The notes below the pieces were generated by a model. It saw only the letters and a list, made by a program, of their open reading frames with translations. It was not told the origin of the DNA and searched no databases. A stretch of 64,000 nucleotides of DNA from Kitasatospora sp. NBC_00374 (GTDB taxonomy: Bacteria; Actinomycetota; Actinomycetes; Streptomycetales; Streptomycetaceae): assembly GCF_041434935.1 (NCBI RefSeq), contig NZ_CP107964.1:8167001-8231000 (forward strand). The letters are read 5' to 3'. This document shows, piece after piece, positions 36,660 through 45,635 of the stretch (the stretch's first letter is position 1; each line of letters begins with the position of its first letter). The position numbers and the translations under genes were made by a program.

Positions 36660-37343
36660 ATGCGTGTTCACCGCCACCTTGCCGTCGCCGTCACCTTCGC
36701 CGCCGCCCTCTCGCTGGGCGCGGTCCCTGCCTCCGCGTCGCCGGGCCCCGCCGTCACCACTTCGGTGCTGACCACCGGCAGCGCGGGCGGCACCGCCGTC
36801 GCGGCGGGCGATGCGCTCGCCGCACCGCTCGCCGCGAACACCCGCGCCACCTTCTACTCGACCGCGACCAGCGCGACCGGCGTCACCTGCACCGTCTCCC
36901 AGCTCTCGGCCAAGGTGCTGAGCAACCCGGCGGCGCCCGGCACGGCGACCGGGTCACTGACCGGGCTGACCTTCGGCTCGTGCACCAGCAACGTCACCGG
37001 TGTCACCTCGGTCCGCAGCCTGACGGTCGGGAACCTCCCCTACGGCGTCGCCGTCGACGACGGTGCCGGGCTCCCGGTCACCCTCACCGGCGGAACCGCC
37101 GGGCCGATCCAGGCCACCGCCGTGCTCAACAGCTGGTTCGGCACCCTCACCTGCACCTACCAGCTCAGCGGCGCGTTCACCGGCAACGCCGACAACGCCG
37201 CCCACAGCCTGGCCTTCCGCAACGAGCACTTCGCCAAGAGCGGCGGCTCGGCCCTCTGCCCCGCCGACGGCTACTTCTCCGCCACCTACGGCCCCGTGAC
37301 CGACACCACCCAGCCCGGCGGCCCCGCGGTCTACGTCAACTGA
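36660..37343 (+). CDS. Secreted hypothetical protein, 227 aa
   Basis: A clear Sec signal peptide (MRVHRHLAVAVTFAAALSLG, cleavage near residue 27 after ASA) is followed by a Thr/Ser/Gly-rich beta protein. Three probable disulfide Cys pairs are present (VTCTVSQLSAKVLSN, FGSCTSNVTGVTS, TLTCTYQLSG, LCPADGYFSATYG). The pattern is common in small secreted streptomycete proteins of unknown role, and resembles proteins annotated as Tat-exported surface proteins. GAGGAAGAGG precedes the ATG at a good distance. Monocistronic. Confidence 0.8.
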   Translation: MRVHRHLAVAVTFAAALSLGAVPASASPGPAVTTSVLTTGSAGGTAVAAGDALAAPLAANTRATFYSTATSATGVTCTVSQLSAKVLSNPAAPGTATGSLTGLTFGSCTSNVTGVTSVRSLTVGNLPYGVAVDDGAGLPVTLTGGTAGPIQATAVLNSWFGTLTCTYQLSGAFTGNADNAAHSLAFRNEHFAKSGGSALCPADGYFSATYGPVTDTTQPGGPAVYVN

Positions 37344-37408
37344 CCCGAGCCGCCCCGACCGGCGACCCGCGGCCACCGGGCCAGGACCCGCCCGCCGTAG
37401 GGCGCGGT

Positions 37409-37996
37409 GTGCGCGCGATCGAGCGGATTGCAGAGGTCGCCACCGGAGCCGCCCCGCGCTTCGTGGCCGCCGACCTCGCGTCGCTCGACAACGTACGGGT
37501 GCTCGCGGCGCGGCTGGCGGCCGAAGGCCCGCTGAAGGTGCTGGTCAACAACGTCGGCGCGATGTTCGCAGAGCGGGAGCGGACCGTCGACGGGACCGAG
37601 GCGTCATTCGCCGTCAACCACCTGTCGCCGTACCTGCTGACCGAGCTGCTGCTCGATCAGCTCCGGGCCGGCGGGCCCAGCCGGATCGTCAACGTCAGCT
37701 CCGGTGCGATCAAGGTCGCCAAGCGCACCTTCGCCGCCGTCGAGCCACCGGGCGGCTACTACGGTTTCCACTGGTACGGCCGGGCCGAGCTCGCCAACCT
37801 CGCCTACACCCTGGACCTGGCCGAGCGCCTGCGCGGCACCGGCGTCACGGTCTTCGCAGCCGACCCCGGCGGCGCAGCGACCGACATGACCGACGGCACC
37901 ATGACCTCACCGAAGATCGTCTCCCCGGGGCTGCGCCTGCTGTTGGCCGCTCGCGGGCGTGATGACCGGAGTCCGCCTGACGCCGGAGTTGCTTGA
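37409..37996 (+). pseudogene. SDR oxidoreductase remnant, N-terminus lost and active-site Lys replaced
   Basis: The readable part begins inside the Rossmann fold (FVAADLASLDNVRVLAARLA, then LVNNVGAMFAERERTVDG, then NHLSPYLLTELLLDQL and RIVNVSSGA). The TGxxxGIG cofactor loop that should precede it is absent. The active-site motif reads WYGRAELANLAYTLDLAERL, where the catalytic Lys (Y-x3-K) is Glu. The end (RGRDDRSPPDAGVA) departs from the family. The GTG at 37409 is only nominal. A normal protein of this family is about 280-320 residues, so this is almost certainly dead. Confidence 0.75.
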
Positions 37997-38110
37997 GGCA
38001 GCCACCTTCACCTGCGGGTCCGTCGGGATCCGCTGACCACAGCAGCCCAGCGGCTCAGGACGCTGATCCTCGACCCTGACCAGGACGGCACAACCGCTGC
38101 CGCCGGCCGG

Positions 38111-38323
38111 TCAACTGGTGCAGATCGCGGTCTCGTTGACGTAACGCAGCTGGGCGGTGTGGGAGTCCGCGGTGCGGCGGATGGCGAAGAGCAGTATCTG
38201 CCCGTCCTCGGCGGCGTTCCACAGACCGGTGCGGTGGTCGAGGACGGCCCACAGTCGGCGGCCACGATCGTCGGGCGGCAACTGCACACTCTCCCAGCGG
38301 CGGACGGGTGCGGTGTCGCTCAT
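38111..38323 (-). CDS. Small hypothetical protein, 70 aa
   Basis: MSDTAPVRRWESVQLPPDDR opens a compact protein with LWAVLDHRTGLWNAAEDGQI, and YVNETAICTS at the end. No ribosome binding site precedes its ATG; instead the ATG overlaps the stop of a 26-codon frame (ATGA), so translation may be coupled. Function unknown. Confidence 0.5.
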   Translation of the reverse strand: MSDTAPVRRWESVQLPPDDRGRRLWAVLDHRTGLWNAAEDGQILLFAIRRTADSHTAQLRYVNETAICTS

Positions 38324-38400
38324 CGCGCGCCCGCGCGGCGGTCGGCGGCCGCCTTGGCGGCGCCACCCGCCACCTGCCCGTCCACGCACGTCCCGGTCAT
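38320..38400 (-). CDS. Possible 26-aa leader peptide coupled to the 70-aa gene
   Basis: The frame reads MTGTCVDGQVAGGAAKAAAD and ends RRAGAR. Its stop overlaps the next start as ATGA. A weak GGGA-type site precedes it. Support is only positional, so it may not be translated. Confidence 0.25.
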   Translation of the reverse strand: MTGTCVDGQVAGGAAKAAADRRAGAR

Positions 38401-38618
38401 GGTCCCGACAGTAGGGCCTGCCCGGCATCCGGTCGGCCGGATCGCGCAGGATTTCCCCCGCACCCGCACAACCGGAAGGGGCATTCGAATCAATGGGGGC
38501 GCGCCACGCGCGGGCCGTGCGCCGGTACGCGCTGTTCGGACCGGCACACGGCCCGGAGGCAGCGCCGCGCCCCGGCCCCGCCCGGTGACCAGCGAGCCCG
38601 TTGGCTGCCGGCACCGCC

Positions 38619-38637
38619 GGGGCCCGGGCCGGGCCCC
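38619..38637. terminator. GC-rich stem-loop after VOC gene
   Basis: GGGGCCCGGGCCGGGCCCC can fold on itself and lies just past the stop of the VOC gene on the minus strand. It is a modest terminator candidate. Confidence 0.4.
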
Positions 38638-38638
38638 G

Positions 38639-39433
38639 TCACATGCGCGGGTCGGGCTTCAGCAGGGCGAACACCGCTCCGGCCGGGTCCGCCGCCCAGG
38701 CGATCCGGCCGACCTGCGGCACGTCCGCCGGCGGCATCAGCACCCGCCCGCCGCCGCCTTCGATCGCGGTGACGGTGGTGTCGACGTCCGCCACGTTGAA
38801 GTACGGGACCCACCGCGGCACCTCGTTCGACCCGGCGCCCGCCCCGTCGCCCTGCGGCGCGACCCCGCCGAAGGAGCCCTCTTCCTGGTCGCCGTCCGCG
38901 ATGCTGAGCACCCGGTACAGCATCCCGGGGGCCTGCATCTCGGCGTGCCGCCACCCGAAGACGGAGGCGTAGAAGGCGATGGCCGCGGCCGGGTCCGGCA
39001 CGTGCAGCTCCACCCACAGCAGGGAGTTCTCGGCGGAGGCCAGTTCCAGTCCGGGGGTCTTCCCGGGCTGCCAGCAGGCGAACTCGGCACCCTGCGGATC
39101 GGTGAACTGCGCCAGCCAGCCCTCGCCCATGACATCCATGGGCTCCATCCGCACCGTCCCGCTGCCGGACCGGACGGCGCCCGTGGTGGCCTGCACGTCG
39201 GCGCTCTGGAAATGGATCATCCAGGCGGAGGCCGCGCCCTCCTCGGTCAGCGGGCCCAGCGCGGCGACCGTCCTGCCCTGGAGCTGGAAGAAGCCGTAGC
39301 CGCCGGCCTCGGGCCCGGCGGAGACGAACTCCCAGCCGAAGACCCGGCCGTAGAAGGCGGCGGCCGCGTCGGTGTCGGGGCTGCCGAGGTCGAGCCAGTT
39401 GGGCGATCCGGTACGGAAGTCGGTGCCGAGCAT
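38639..39433 (-). CDS. VOC family protein, two glyoxalase-like domains
   Basis: The 264-residue protein holds two tandem betaalphabetabetabeta VOC modules. One begins PNWLDLGSPDTDAAAAFYGR with VFGWEFVSAGPEAGGYGFFQ; the other begins LLWVELHVPDPAAAIAFYAS with VFGWRHAEMQAPGMLYRVL. The family includes metal-dependent lyases, dioxygenases and antibiotic-binding resistance proteins. GGAGG lies five bases before the ATG at 39433. No partner gene is nearby and the ligand is unknown. Confidence 0.9.
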   Translation of the reverse strand: MLGTDFRTGSPNWLDLGSPDTDAAAAFYGRVFGWEFVSAGPEAGGYGFFQLQGRTVAALGPLTEEGAASAWMIHFQSADVQATTGAVRSGSGTVRMEPMDVMGEGWLAQFTDPQGAEFACWQPGKTPGLELASAENSLLWVELHVPDPAAAIAFYASVFGWRHAEMQAPGMLYRVLSIADGDQEEGSFGGVAPQGDGAGAGSNEVPRWVPYFNVADVDTTVTAIEGGGGRVLMPPADVPQVGRIAWAADPAGAVFALLKPDPRM

Positions 39434-39836
39434 GGTGTCCTCCTGGGATGTACGGGGTCCGTCCGCCCCATACGATGCCGAGCCGCCGTGCGCGGAGATC
39501 TGTACGGGCCGCACGGGACGGCAAGGTTCACCCGGACGGCAGGTCCGGGGCGGCGGGGAGCCACGCCGGGACGCGGGGCGCCGCCGGATCGAAAGCACCG
39601 GGGGTGCCCCGGTCCACCGGGCCCCACCCCGGGCAGCGGGCCGTGCACCGGGCGTTCGGGGCTCGTCGCGGTGCCGGTGTGCCTTCGCACGCTCTGCCGG
39701 CCGGGCGCGTGCGGCGGGACGATGGACGGGCCGGTCGGCAAGGGCACCTGTTGGTCGCCGTGGGCGTGCGTTGTGCGGGTGATGGCTGTTGGCTGGTGGG
39801 GACAGGTGTGCCGCTACAGGGTGAGGAGATGTGAGC
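39434..39836. other. Divergent intergenic region, no gene seen
   Basis: About 400 bases. Frames are Arg/Pro-rich with no supported start. It should carry two divergent promoters. Confidence 0.4.
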
Positions 39837-40136
39837 ATGACTGTGGTGATGTCGATGCGTTGGGTCGGGGTTACGCCGGAGCAGTACGACGTGGTGCGGG
39901 ACGCGGTGGACTGGGAGGCGGTTCCGGCGGCCGGTGGGCAGGTCCATGTGGCGTGGTTCGACGCTCAGGGGCTGCATGTGACCGACGTGTGGGAGTCCCA
40001 GCAGGCGTTCGAGGTGTTTCTCGCGGAGCGGCTGGCGCCGGCGGTCGAGAAGGCCGGGATCACCGGTGCTCCCGAGACCTCCTTCGCCCCGCTCCACCGG
40101 CGGTTCGTCGCACCCGGTATCAGCGGCGCCGAGTAG
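39837..40136 (+). CDS. Hypothetical small protein, 99 aa (ABM-like)
   Basis: MTVVMSMRWVGVTPEQYDVV, then QVHVAWFDAQGLHVTDVWES and QQAFEVFLAERLAPAVEKAG, have the look of a ferredoxin-like alpha+beta monooxygenase (ABM) fold. No catalytic residues can be named. The ATG at 39837 is chosen over a GTG two codons upstream because GAGGAG is nine bases before it. Followed by a strong hairpin. Confidence 0.7.
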   Translation: MTVVMSMRWVGVTPEQYDVVRDAVDWEAVPAAGGQVHVAWFDAQGLHVTDVWESQQAFEVFLAERLAPAVEKAGITGAPETSFAPLHRRFVAPGISGAE

Positions 40137-40150
40137 ACCGTCCCCGGACG

Positions 40151-40176
40151 GGGCCCGGGCCGGCTGGCCCGGGCCC
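40151..40176. terminator. Stem-loop terminator
   Basis: GGGCCCGGGCC and GGCCCGGGCCC form a perfect 11-base stem with a GGCT loop, 15 bases after the stop of the 99-residue gene. Confidence 0.65.
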
Positions 40177-40424
40177 GGCTGTGGCCGGTCGGGGCCCGTG
40201 GGGAAAAGCGGTTGCGCTGAGGGAGAGGGCGGCTAGGGTATTCACGTTCTCGCGGATGCCGTGCGAGGACCCGACGTCGAGGAGGTGTGTCCGGATGGTT
40301 GCCGCCGTGTCGCGGCGCGCCTTCGTGTGCGCGCCATACGCCTCCCTCGTTCGTCATTCTCCCACCGGCTGACAGCGCGTCATATCGGACGCACCCGGTG
40401 GGCCACTCCTCAGGAGCCACCGCA

Positions 40425-41390
40425 GTGCGCGAGCGCTTTGCCGACAGCGATTCCTTCTCCCGTATCCGTCCCAAGGGCGGGTCCCGGCGCGGCCGACGGT
40501 CCGACCGGTTCGACGACTTCGAGCCCGAGTACTTCCCCTCCGGGCCGGCCGAGTTCCCCGAGGGCTCTGACGACCTTGCCTCAGCCACCCCCGCTCCCGA
40601 CGGCCCCGCCGAGGGCGACCGCTGGTCCACCTGGGACCGGTCCACTCCCACCGAGAAGGGACCCGAGCCGCGTCCCGCCTGGGTGGTGACCGAACTGGCG
40701 GCCGTGGACACCGAGCTCGGGATCGTGAAGACCGGCAAGGAGGCCGACGTCTTCCTGTTGGAGCGCGGCGTCCCGGGTACCGAGCGGCGCACCCTGATGG
40801 CCGCCAAGCGCTACCGGGACGGCCGACACCGGATGTTCCACCGCGACTCGGGCTACCTGGAGGGTCGTCAGCACAAGGAGTCCCGGGTCAGCCGGGCGAT
40901 GGCCAAGCGCACCACGTTCGGCAAGGAGGCGATCGCCGGGCAGTGGGCGGCGGCCGAGTTCGCGGCGCTGTGCCGGCTCTGGTCGGCCGGGGTGGCCGTC
41001 CCGTACCCGGTGCAGATCACGGGGACCGAGATCCTGATGGAGTTCGTCGGCGACGCAGGCGGCAAGGCCGCGCCCCGACTGGCCCAACTCCGGGCCGAGG
41101 AAGCCGACATCGAGGACCTGTGGGAGCAGCTCGGCCGCAGCCTGTCGCTGCTCGCGATCGGCGGCTATGCGCACGGCGACCTGTCGGCGTACAACATCCT
41201 CGTCCACCGTGGACGGCTGGTGATCATCGACGTGCCGCAGATCGTGGACGTCATCGCCAACCCGCGCGGCCGGTCGTTCCTGGAGCGGGACGTGCGCAAC
41301 GTCGGGGCCTGGTTCGCCTCCCGGGGACTGTCCGAGAAGCGCGTGGATGAACTGGTCGAGTCGCTCGCCGCCGACGCGCGCCTGAGGTAG
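40425..41390 (+). CDS. RIO-type serine/threonine protein kinase
   Basis: This 321-residue atypical kinase has an acidic/Arg-rich N-terminal tail of about 100 residues. The RIO domain shows GIVKTGKEADVFLLERG (flexible P-loop replacement), LMAAKRYRDGRHRMFHRDSG (the Lys in the second strand), catalytic loop AHGDLSAYNILV (His250, Asp252) and metal-binding IIDVPQIVDVIANP (Asp269). This is the RIO1-like lineage found in actinobacteria. GTG at 40425 has AGGAG eight bases upstream, so a longer form was rejected. It is followed by a very strong terminator. Confidence 0.92.
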   Translation: MRERFADSDSFSRIRPKGGSRRGRRSDRFDDFEPEYFPSGPAEFPEGSDDLASATPAPDGPAEGDRWSTWDRSTPTEKGPEPRPAWVVTELAAVDTELGIVKTGKEADVFLLERGVPGTERRTLMAAKRYRDGRHRMFHRDSGYLEGRQHKESRVSRAMAKRTTFGKEAIAGQWAAAEFAALCRLWSAGVAVPYPVQITGTEILMEFVGDAGGKAAPRLAQLRAEEADIEDLWEQLGRSLSLLAIGGYAHGDLSAYNILVHRGRLVIIDVPQIVDVIANPRGRSFLERDVRNVGAWFASRGLSEKRVDELVESLAADARLR

Positions 41391-41443
41391 CCCGCCCACG
41401 CGGGACGCCGGGGTACGGCGGGGTCGTCATGGCCGGCGCTGAG

Positions 41444-41486
41444 CCGCCGGGGGGCCATGACCTGTGAGGTCATGGCCCCCCGGCGG
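41444..41486. terminator. Strong 19-base stem-loop terminator
   Basis: A perfect 19-base stem (41444-41462 with 41468-41486) and a TGTGA loop lie about 55 bases after the RIO kinase stop and 50 before the next start. It is the longest perfect stem I found in the window. Confidence 0.8.
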
Positions 41487-41535
41487 ATCCGCCTGGCATC
41501 TTGACGGTTCTGACGCCCTGCTAGGGTCCGAACCT

Positions 41536-42600
41536 GTGACGGACAGGGTGCAGAAGCAGTACGAGGCGATGCGCGACCACTTCCGGCAGACCGCCGGGCA
41601 GCGCGGATTCACACTCGACCCGGCCCAGGAGTCCCCGGTCGAGCGGCTCAGCCGGCTGGCCGGGGAGTTGGCCCACCCGGCCTGGCGGCTGCGCCGACCG
41701 CCGCGCCATCTCTACCTCTGGGGTCCGGTCGGCCGCGGCAAGAGCTGGCTGGTGGACACCTTCCTCGACGCGCTGCCGACACCGCGCAAGCGGCGGCTGC
41801 ACTTCCACGACTTCTTCCGCCGACTGCACGACGGCGTCGCCCAGCACGCCGACGGCCGGGCTGCGGACGGCTCGGCGGTGGACCGGGCGGTGGACGAGCT
41901 GCTCGGTGACAGCCGGATCCTCGTCTTCGACGAGTTCCACGCCCACGACGCGGGGGACGCGATGCTGGTCGCGCGGCTCTTCCGCGCCCTGCTGGACCGG
42001 CGGATCACCCTGGTCACCACGTCCAACTACCCGCCCGCCGGGCTGATGCCCGACCCGCTCTACCACCACCTCTTCGAGCCCACGATCAGGCTGATCGAGG
42101 AGCGGATGGACGTGCTCGACGTCTCGGGGCCGGTCGACTTCCGGCGGCAGCCCCGGTCGGAGGGCGCTCACGGGTTCGACCTCGGAGCCCGGCTCCACCC
42201 CGGCGACGAGGCCTCGGCCGGCCTGACCCCGCCCCGGCCCGAGGAGGCGGGCCGGGTGCCCGCCCACCACCGTGAACTGCCGGCCAGGGCGGTCCGTGAC
42301 GACCTGGTCTGGTTCGGCTTCGAGGAGTTGTGCGAGGGCCTCACCTCCGTCGCGGACTACCTCGTACTCGCCGACATCTTTCCCGCCATCGTCCTCGACG
42401 GCGTCCCGCCCCTCTCCGAGGCCTCCCCGGACGGCCGTCGGCGTTTCGCCAACCTGGTCGACGTCTGCTGCGACCGCGACGTCCCCCTGACCCTGATCGG
42501 CGCCGACCCGCTCGCCGGCCTCCCCGCCGACTCCACCCTCATGCGCGACCTCGACCGCACCGCCAGCCGCCTCGCCCTCCTCCGGCAGCCGACGGCGTGA
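41536..42600 (+). CDS. zapE: ZapE/AFG1-like ATPase
   Basis: This 354-residue P-loop ATPase has Walker A LWGPVGRGKSW (residues 61-71), the family element LHFHDFFRRLHDGV right after it, and Walker B RILVFDEFHAHD (Asp132, Glu133). It also has the sensor-like TLVTTSNYPPAGLMPDPLYH and the C-terminal DYLVLADIFPAIVLDGVPPL. In proteobacteria ZapE acts at the division ring, and AFG1 acts in mitochondrial protein quality control; the actinobacterial role is not established. Length fits. The start is the GTG at 41536. Stand-alone gene. Confidence 0.92.
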   Translation: MTDRVQKQYEAMRDHFRQTAGQRGFTLDPAQESPVERLSRLAGELAHPAWRLRRPPRHLYLWGPVGRGKSWLVDTFLDALPTPRKRRLHFHDFFRRLHDGVAQHADGRAADGSAVDRAVDELLGDSRILVFDEFHAHDAGDAMLVARLFRALLDRRITLVTTSNYPPAGLMPDPLYHHLFEPTIRLIEERMDVLDVSGPVDFRRQPRSEGAHGFDLGARLHPGDEASAGLTPPRPEEAGRVPAHHRELPARAVRDDLVWFGFEELCEGLTSVADYLVLADIFPAIVLDGVPPLSEASPDGRRRFANLVDVCCDRDVPLTLIGADPLAGLPADSTLMRDLDRTASRLALLRQPTA

Positions 42601-42603
42601 CCG

Positions 42604-42933
42604 TCAGTCGACGACGAACAGGCGGGCGCCCTCCCGGGTACGTGAGCGGTGCGGCTCCACGTCGTCGCCGACCTGGTAGCTGCTCCCCGCGTGGAGCGTG
42701 ACGACGTCGCCGTTCGCCAACTCGGTGGTGAGCGTCCCCTCCAGAACCAGCAGGATGTGGCCCCGGCTGCACCAGTGATCGGCTACGTAGCCGGGGCTGT
42801 ACTCCACCATCCGGACGCGCACGGAACCGAATTCACGCGTGCGCCAGGTCGCGCTCCCGGATTCGCCCGGATGCTCCGACGTCGGGACCGATGACCAGTC
42901 CGTGGTCCCGAAAGGTATTCCGACCATGTCCAT
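42604..42933 (-). CDS. Small cupin-domain protein
   Basis: The 109-residue single-domain beta-barrel protein has RVRMVEYSPGYVADHWCSRG (metal-site strand) and HILLVLEGTLTTELANGDVV. SYQVGDDVEPHRSRTREGAR carries the second His position. It is a DHCW-motif cupin like those in small actinobacterial proteins. The ligand is unknown. The ATG at 42933, or one two codons later, is the start; neither has a strong ribosome binding site. Confidence 0.85.
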   Translation of the reverse strand: MDMVGIPFGTTDWSSVPTSEHPGESGSATWRTREFGSVRVRMVEYSPGYVADHWCSRGHILLVLEGTLTTELANGDVVTLHAGSSYQVGDDVEPHRSRTREGARLFVVD

Positions 42934-42977
42934 CTGGAGAGCCTATACGCGCTGCGCACCCCCCGAGGGGGTGACGG

Positions 42978-43923
42978 TCAGCTGCTCGGGTCGCCCTTCT
43001 TCCACGCGCCGACACCGAGGCGGCCCGTGGTGCCGAGGTCGAGTTCCGGGATCACCATCACCGGGTCGGCGCCCGCTTCGGCCCGGACCCTCAGGTACGG
43101 TGCGTTCACCGGGTCGGCCACGCCGGCCTCGACGGTATTGCGCCAGACCAACCCGGCGTAGGCGCTCTCGCCGGGCCCCAGAGTGACCGGCTGGGGCGGG
43201 TCGTCGGCGCCGGTGCCGGTCGCGATGGCGCTGCCGCCGTGCAGGACCTGCACGCTGTCGACGGGCCTGTGCTCCTCGTCGACGACCTGGAGTTCCGGAT
43301 AGCCGTTCAGTCGGACGGTCCCCGCCCCGCAGTTCTCCAGGTGGAGGCCGAGCACCCGCAGCCCCATCGCGGCATCGCCCTCGTCGGCGTACACCCGCGT
43401 CCCGGACGACGGACAGACCCCGTGCTCGACCGACGCCTCCTTGCTCGGGACACTGCGCACCTTGGTGATCCGCACCCGCTCGCCGCCTGCCGAGGCCGAC
43501 GCACCCGCGCGGGTGGGGAACGCGCCGGCCGTGTGCTGTTCGGGCGGGACGGACGGGGGCGCACTCGCCGTGACGGTGCCCGCCACGGTCCGACCGGGCG
43601 CAACGTCCGGCACCGTCTGCCTGCTGACCGAAGTCGCCTGCCCGGACCGTGACAGGTGCGTGAACGTGACCGTGTAGGTGAGGGGTTCGGCCCCCCCGGT
43701 TGGTGACTTCGAATTCGGTGCAGAGGGGGCCGGAGCCCGTGATCCTGACACCCGCCTGCTCCCGCTCGGCCGGATCCCCGACCTGCGCCGACGTCGACTG
43801 GCCGGTCGGCACACCGCAGGCGGACGTGCCGCTCGGCCGGGCTGTGGGCTGCGAGCCGCACGCGGTGAGCACCAGGGCCCCGGCGGCGAGGAGGGCGGGA
43901 GAAATGGTACGGGAGCGATGCAC
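42978..43923 (-). pseudogene. DUF4232-like lipoprotein, frameshifted at a seven-G run
   Basis: The N-terminal frame has a lipoprotein signal peptide (LLAAGALVLTACG, Cys22 from the GTG at 43923) and reads SGPLCTEFEVTNRGG. At 43691-43697 the sense strand has seven G in a row. With six G the frame would continue smoothly into EPLTYTVTFTHLSRSG and on through CPSSGTRVYADEGDAAMGLR and GESAYAGLVWRNTVEAG to the stop at 42978. So one extra G splits a protein of about 314 residues. It may be a sequencing error, a real mutation or a phase-variable site. The C-terminal half matches the exported DUF4232 family of surface lipoproteins. Confidence 0.75.
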
Positions 43924-44063
43924 AAGTCGAGCTGACCATGACCGGACGTCAGGGGCCGTGACGGCAGTCACACTTCGGGCAACGGTCCTGTCACAGGGTG
44001 AGGGAAAGGTTCTGCCTGGCGGGCGCCCTCGGTGCCGTCGTGTCCTGGGCGGTGGGAAGCAGG

Positions 44064-44095
44064 ACGGGCCGTCACCGATGTCGGTGACGGCCCGT
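44064..44095. terminator. Stem-loop terminator for the 50-aa gene
   Basis: A 15-base perfect stem (44064-44078 with 44081-44095) around a two-base turn, 15 bases past the stop of the small gene on the minus strand. Confidence 0.65.
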
Positions 44096-44109
44096 TGCGG
44101 TCGGGATGT

Positions 44110-44262
44110 TCATGCGGTCAGGCTGTCGAGGGCCTGGCGGGCCCGCTGCTGGACGCGCTCGGCGCGGTTCTTGAGTCGGAGCGCGCGGACGAGACGGTCC
44201 TTCTCGGCTTCGCGAAGCCGCTCGTCGATCGTCACCCGTATCGCATCGAAGTGGTGGCTCAT
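44110..44262 (-). CDS. Small basic helical protein, 50 aa
   Basis: MSHHFDAIRVTIDERLREAE continues into a single charged helix, DRLVRALRLKNRAERVQQRA, and ends LDSLTA. GGGGGA lies about six bases before the ATG and a strong terminator follows, so it looks like a complete small transcription unit. Probably cytoplasmic; function unknown. Confidence 0.65.
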   Translation of the reverse strand: MSHHFDAIRVTIDERLREAEKDRLVRALRLKNRAERVQQRARQALDSLTA

Positions 44263-44412
44263 GGTGAATCCCCCTGTGGTGGGCGCCGTCGGCATCACCG
44301 TGATGCCAGCCCCGCGGCCGCCCTTGCGCTTCAGATTCTACACCAAGATGCGGCTCGACGCCTTTCATTAACGCCTGCTCTGGCGCTGGCCCCTTCCTAT
44401 CGAAGGCGTTTC

Positions 44413-45017
44413 TGGTGATTGAGTCGCAGCTCCGCGAGCGCGACCAGCCGCGCCTCAGTGCCCCGATCCTGGACGTTCACCGTGATGGTGATCAGCAGGC
44501 CGGGGCTCCCGGCGCGCACTGCCCGGGGCCTGCGGGTGCCCCGGTGGCATTCCTGCGTCCGGTCGTCGTGGGGGTGCGTTGGGCCCGGGGCGCAACGCGC
44601 CGAACGGCCTACCGCAGGAACGTTCGGCTCGGCTCGGTCCGTGTTCCGCGCCTGGTTCGCGCCGCCTCCACCAGGACGCTGACGGCCGCTCAGGGCCGCG
44701 CCGTGCTGCGCCTGGCGCGGGAACTGTGCGAAGCGCCGGCCGGCGCCTGTGACCGGCCGGGCGCCTGGCCTGGATGCGTGCGCTCCTCCAGGTGTCTGGC
44801 GGTCCGTCCAGGGCTGATGGTCGCGAGCACGCGCACGGCGGCCATCTTCCGCCTGGCCTATGGCCGTTGGGGGTTCGTGACTGTCGGGACGCCTTTCGGA
44901 TCCCTCCCCGGCGCCCCGGCCGAGGAGTGCGGTTGGGCGCCCGCCGATGCCTGCAATGGCGGGCCTGGCCCGCGTCCCGCTGCGCAAGGCCCCGGGGGAG
45001 GCCGACGCTCCGCCGGT
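44413..45017. other. Unassigned region, no gene seen
   Basis: About 600 bases. Long frames exist on both strands but show mixed codon bias and no ribosome binding site. A decayed gene is possible. I cannot support any product. Confidence 0.35.
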
Positions 45018-45590
45018 TCAGCGTGGCCGCAGCCCGTCGAAGACCACCTCGAAGATCCGCTGCCGGGCCGCCGGGTCGGCTCCCAGGTGCTCCATCATCG
45101 TGCTGGTGCCGACCAGCAGGGCGATCAGTTCCGGCAGGCCCAGCTCCGAACGGACGGCCCCGGCCTGTTGTGCCCGGGCCAGGAGCTCGGCCAGCTGCGC
45201 CCGGATCTTCGTGCTGGACTCCTGCAGGGCCGCCTGGGCGTCCACCCCGGCGGCGGCGAGCGCCTGGGCGAACTCGTTCTTGCCCGCGGACTGCTCGATC
45301 ACCAGTCGGAAGCAGTCGAAGAAGGCCTCGGTGGGCTCGGCCTCGGCGGCCAGCCGCGCGGTCCGGGCGGCGATCGCCTCCAGCCTGCGCACCATCACGG
45401 CCTCCAGCAGCGCCTCCTTGGTCGGGAAGTGCCTGAAGAGCGTGCCCACCCCGACCCCGGCGGCCCGGGCGATCTCCTCGGTCGGCACGCCGACGCCGCG
45501 GGTGGTGAACACCTCCGTGGCGACGTCCAGCAGCCTGGCCCGGTTGCGCGCCGCGTCCGCGCGCAGTGGGCGTCCCTGAGTACCGCTCAT
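45018..45590 (-). CDS. TetR family transcriptional regulator
   Basis: The 190-residue regulator has a TetR HTH (ARNRARLLDVATEVFTTRGV, then EEIARAAGVGVGTLFRHFPT) and a ligand domain beginning ALLEAVMVRRLEAI. The ATG at 45590 (MSGTQGRPLRADAARN) is preferred over an upstream TTG. It is divergent from the SnoaL-like gene with two direct repeats in the gap, so it probably represses that gene and itself. Confidence 0.9.
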   Translation of the reverse strand: MSGTQGRPLRADAARNRARLLDVATEVFTTRGVGVPTEEIARAAGVGVGTLFRHFPTKEALLEAVMVRRLEAIAARTARLAAEAEPTEAFFDCFRLVIEQSAGKNEFAQALAAAGVDAQAALQESSTKIRAQLAELLARAQQAGAVRSELGLPELIALLVGTSTMMEHLGADPAARQRIFEVVFDGLRPR

Positions 45591-45635
45591 CCCTCCCACC
45601 CTTCCTGCCGACGGCAGAACCGCACTGGACAACCG

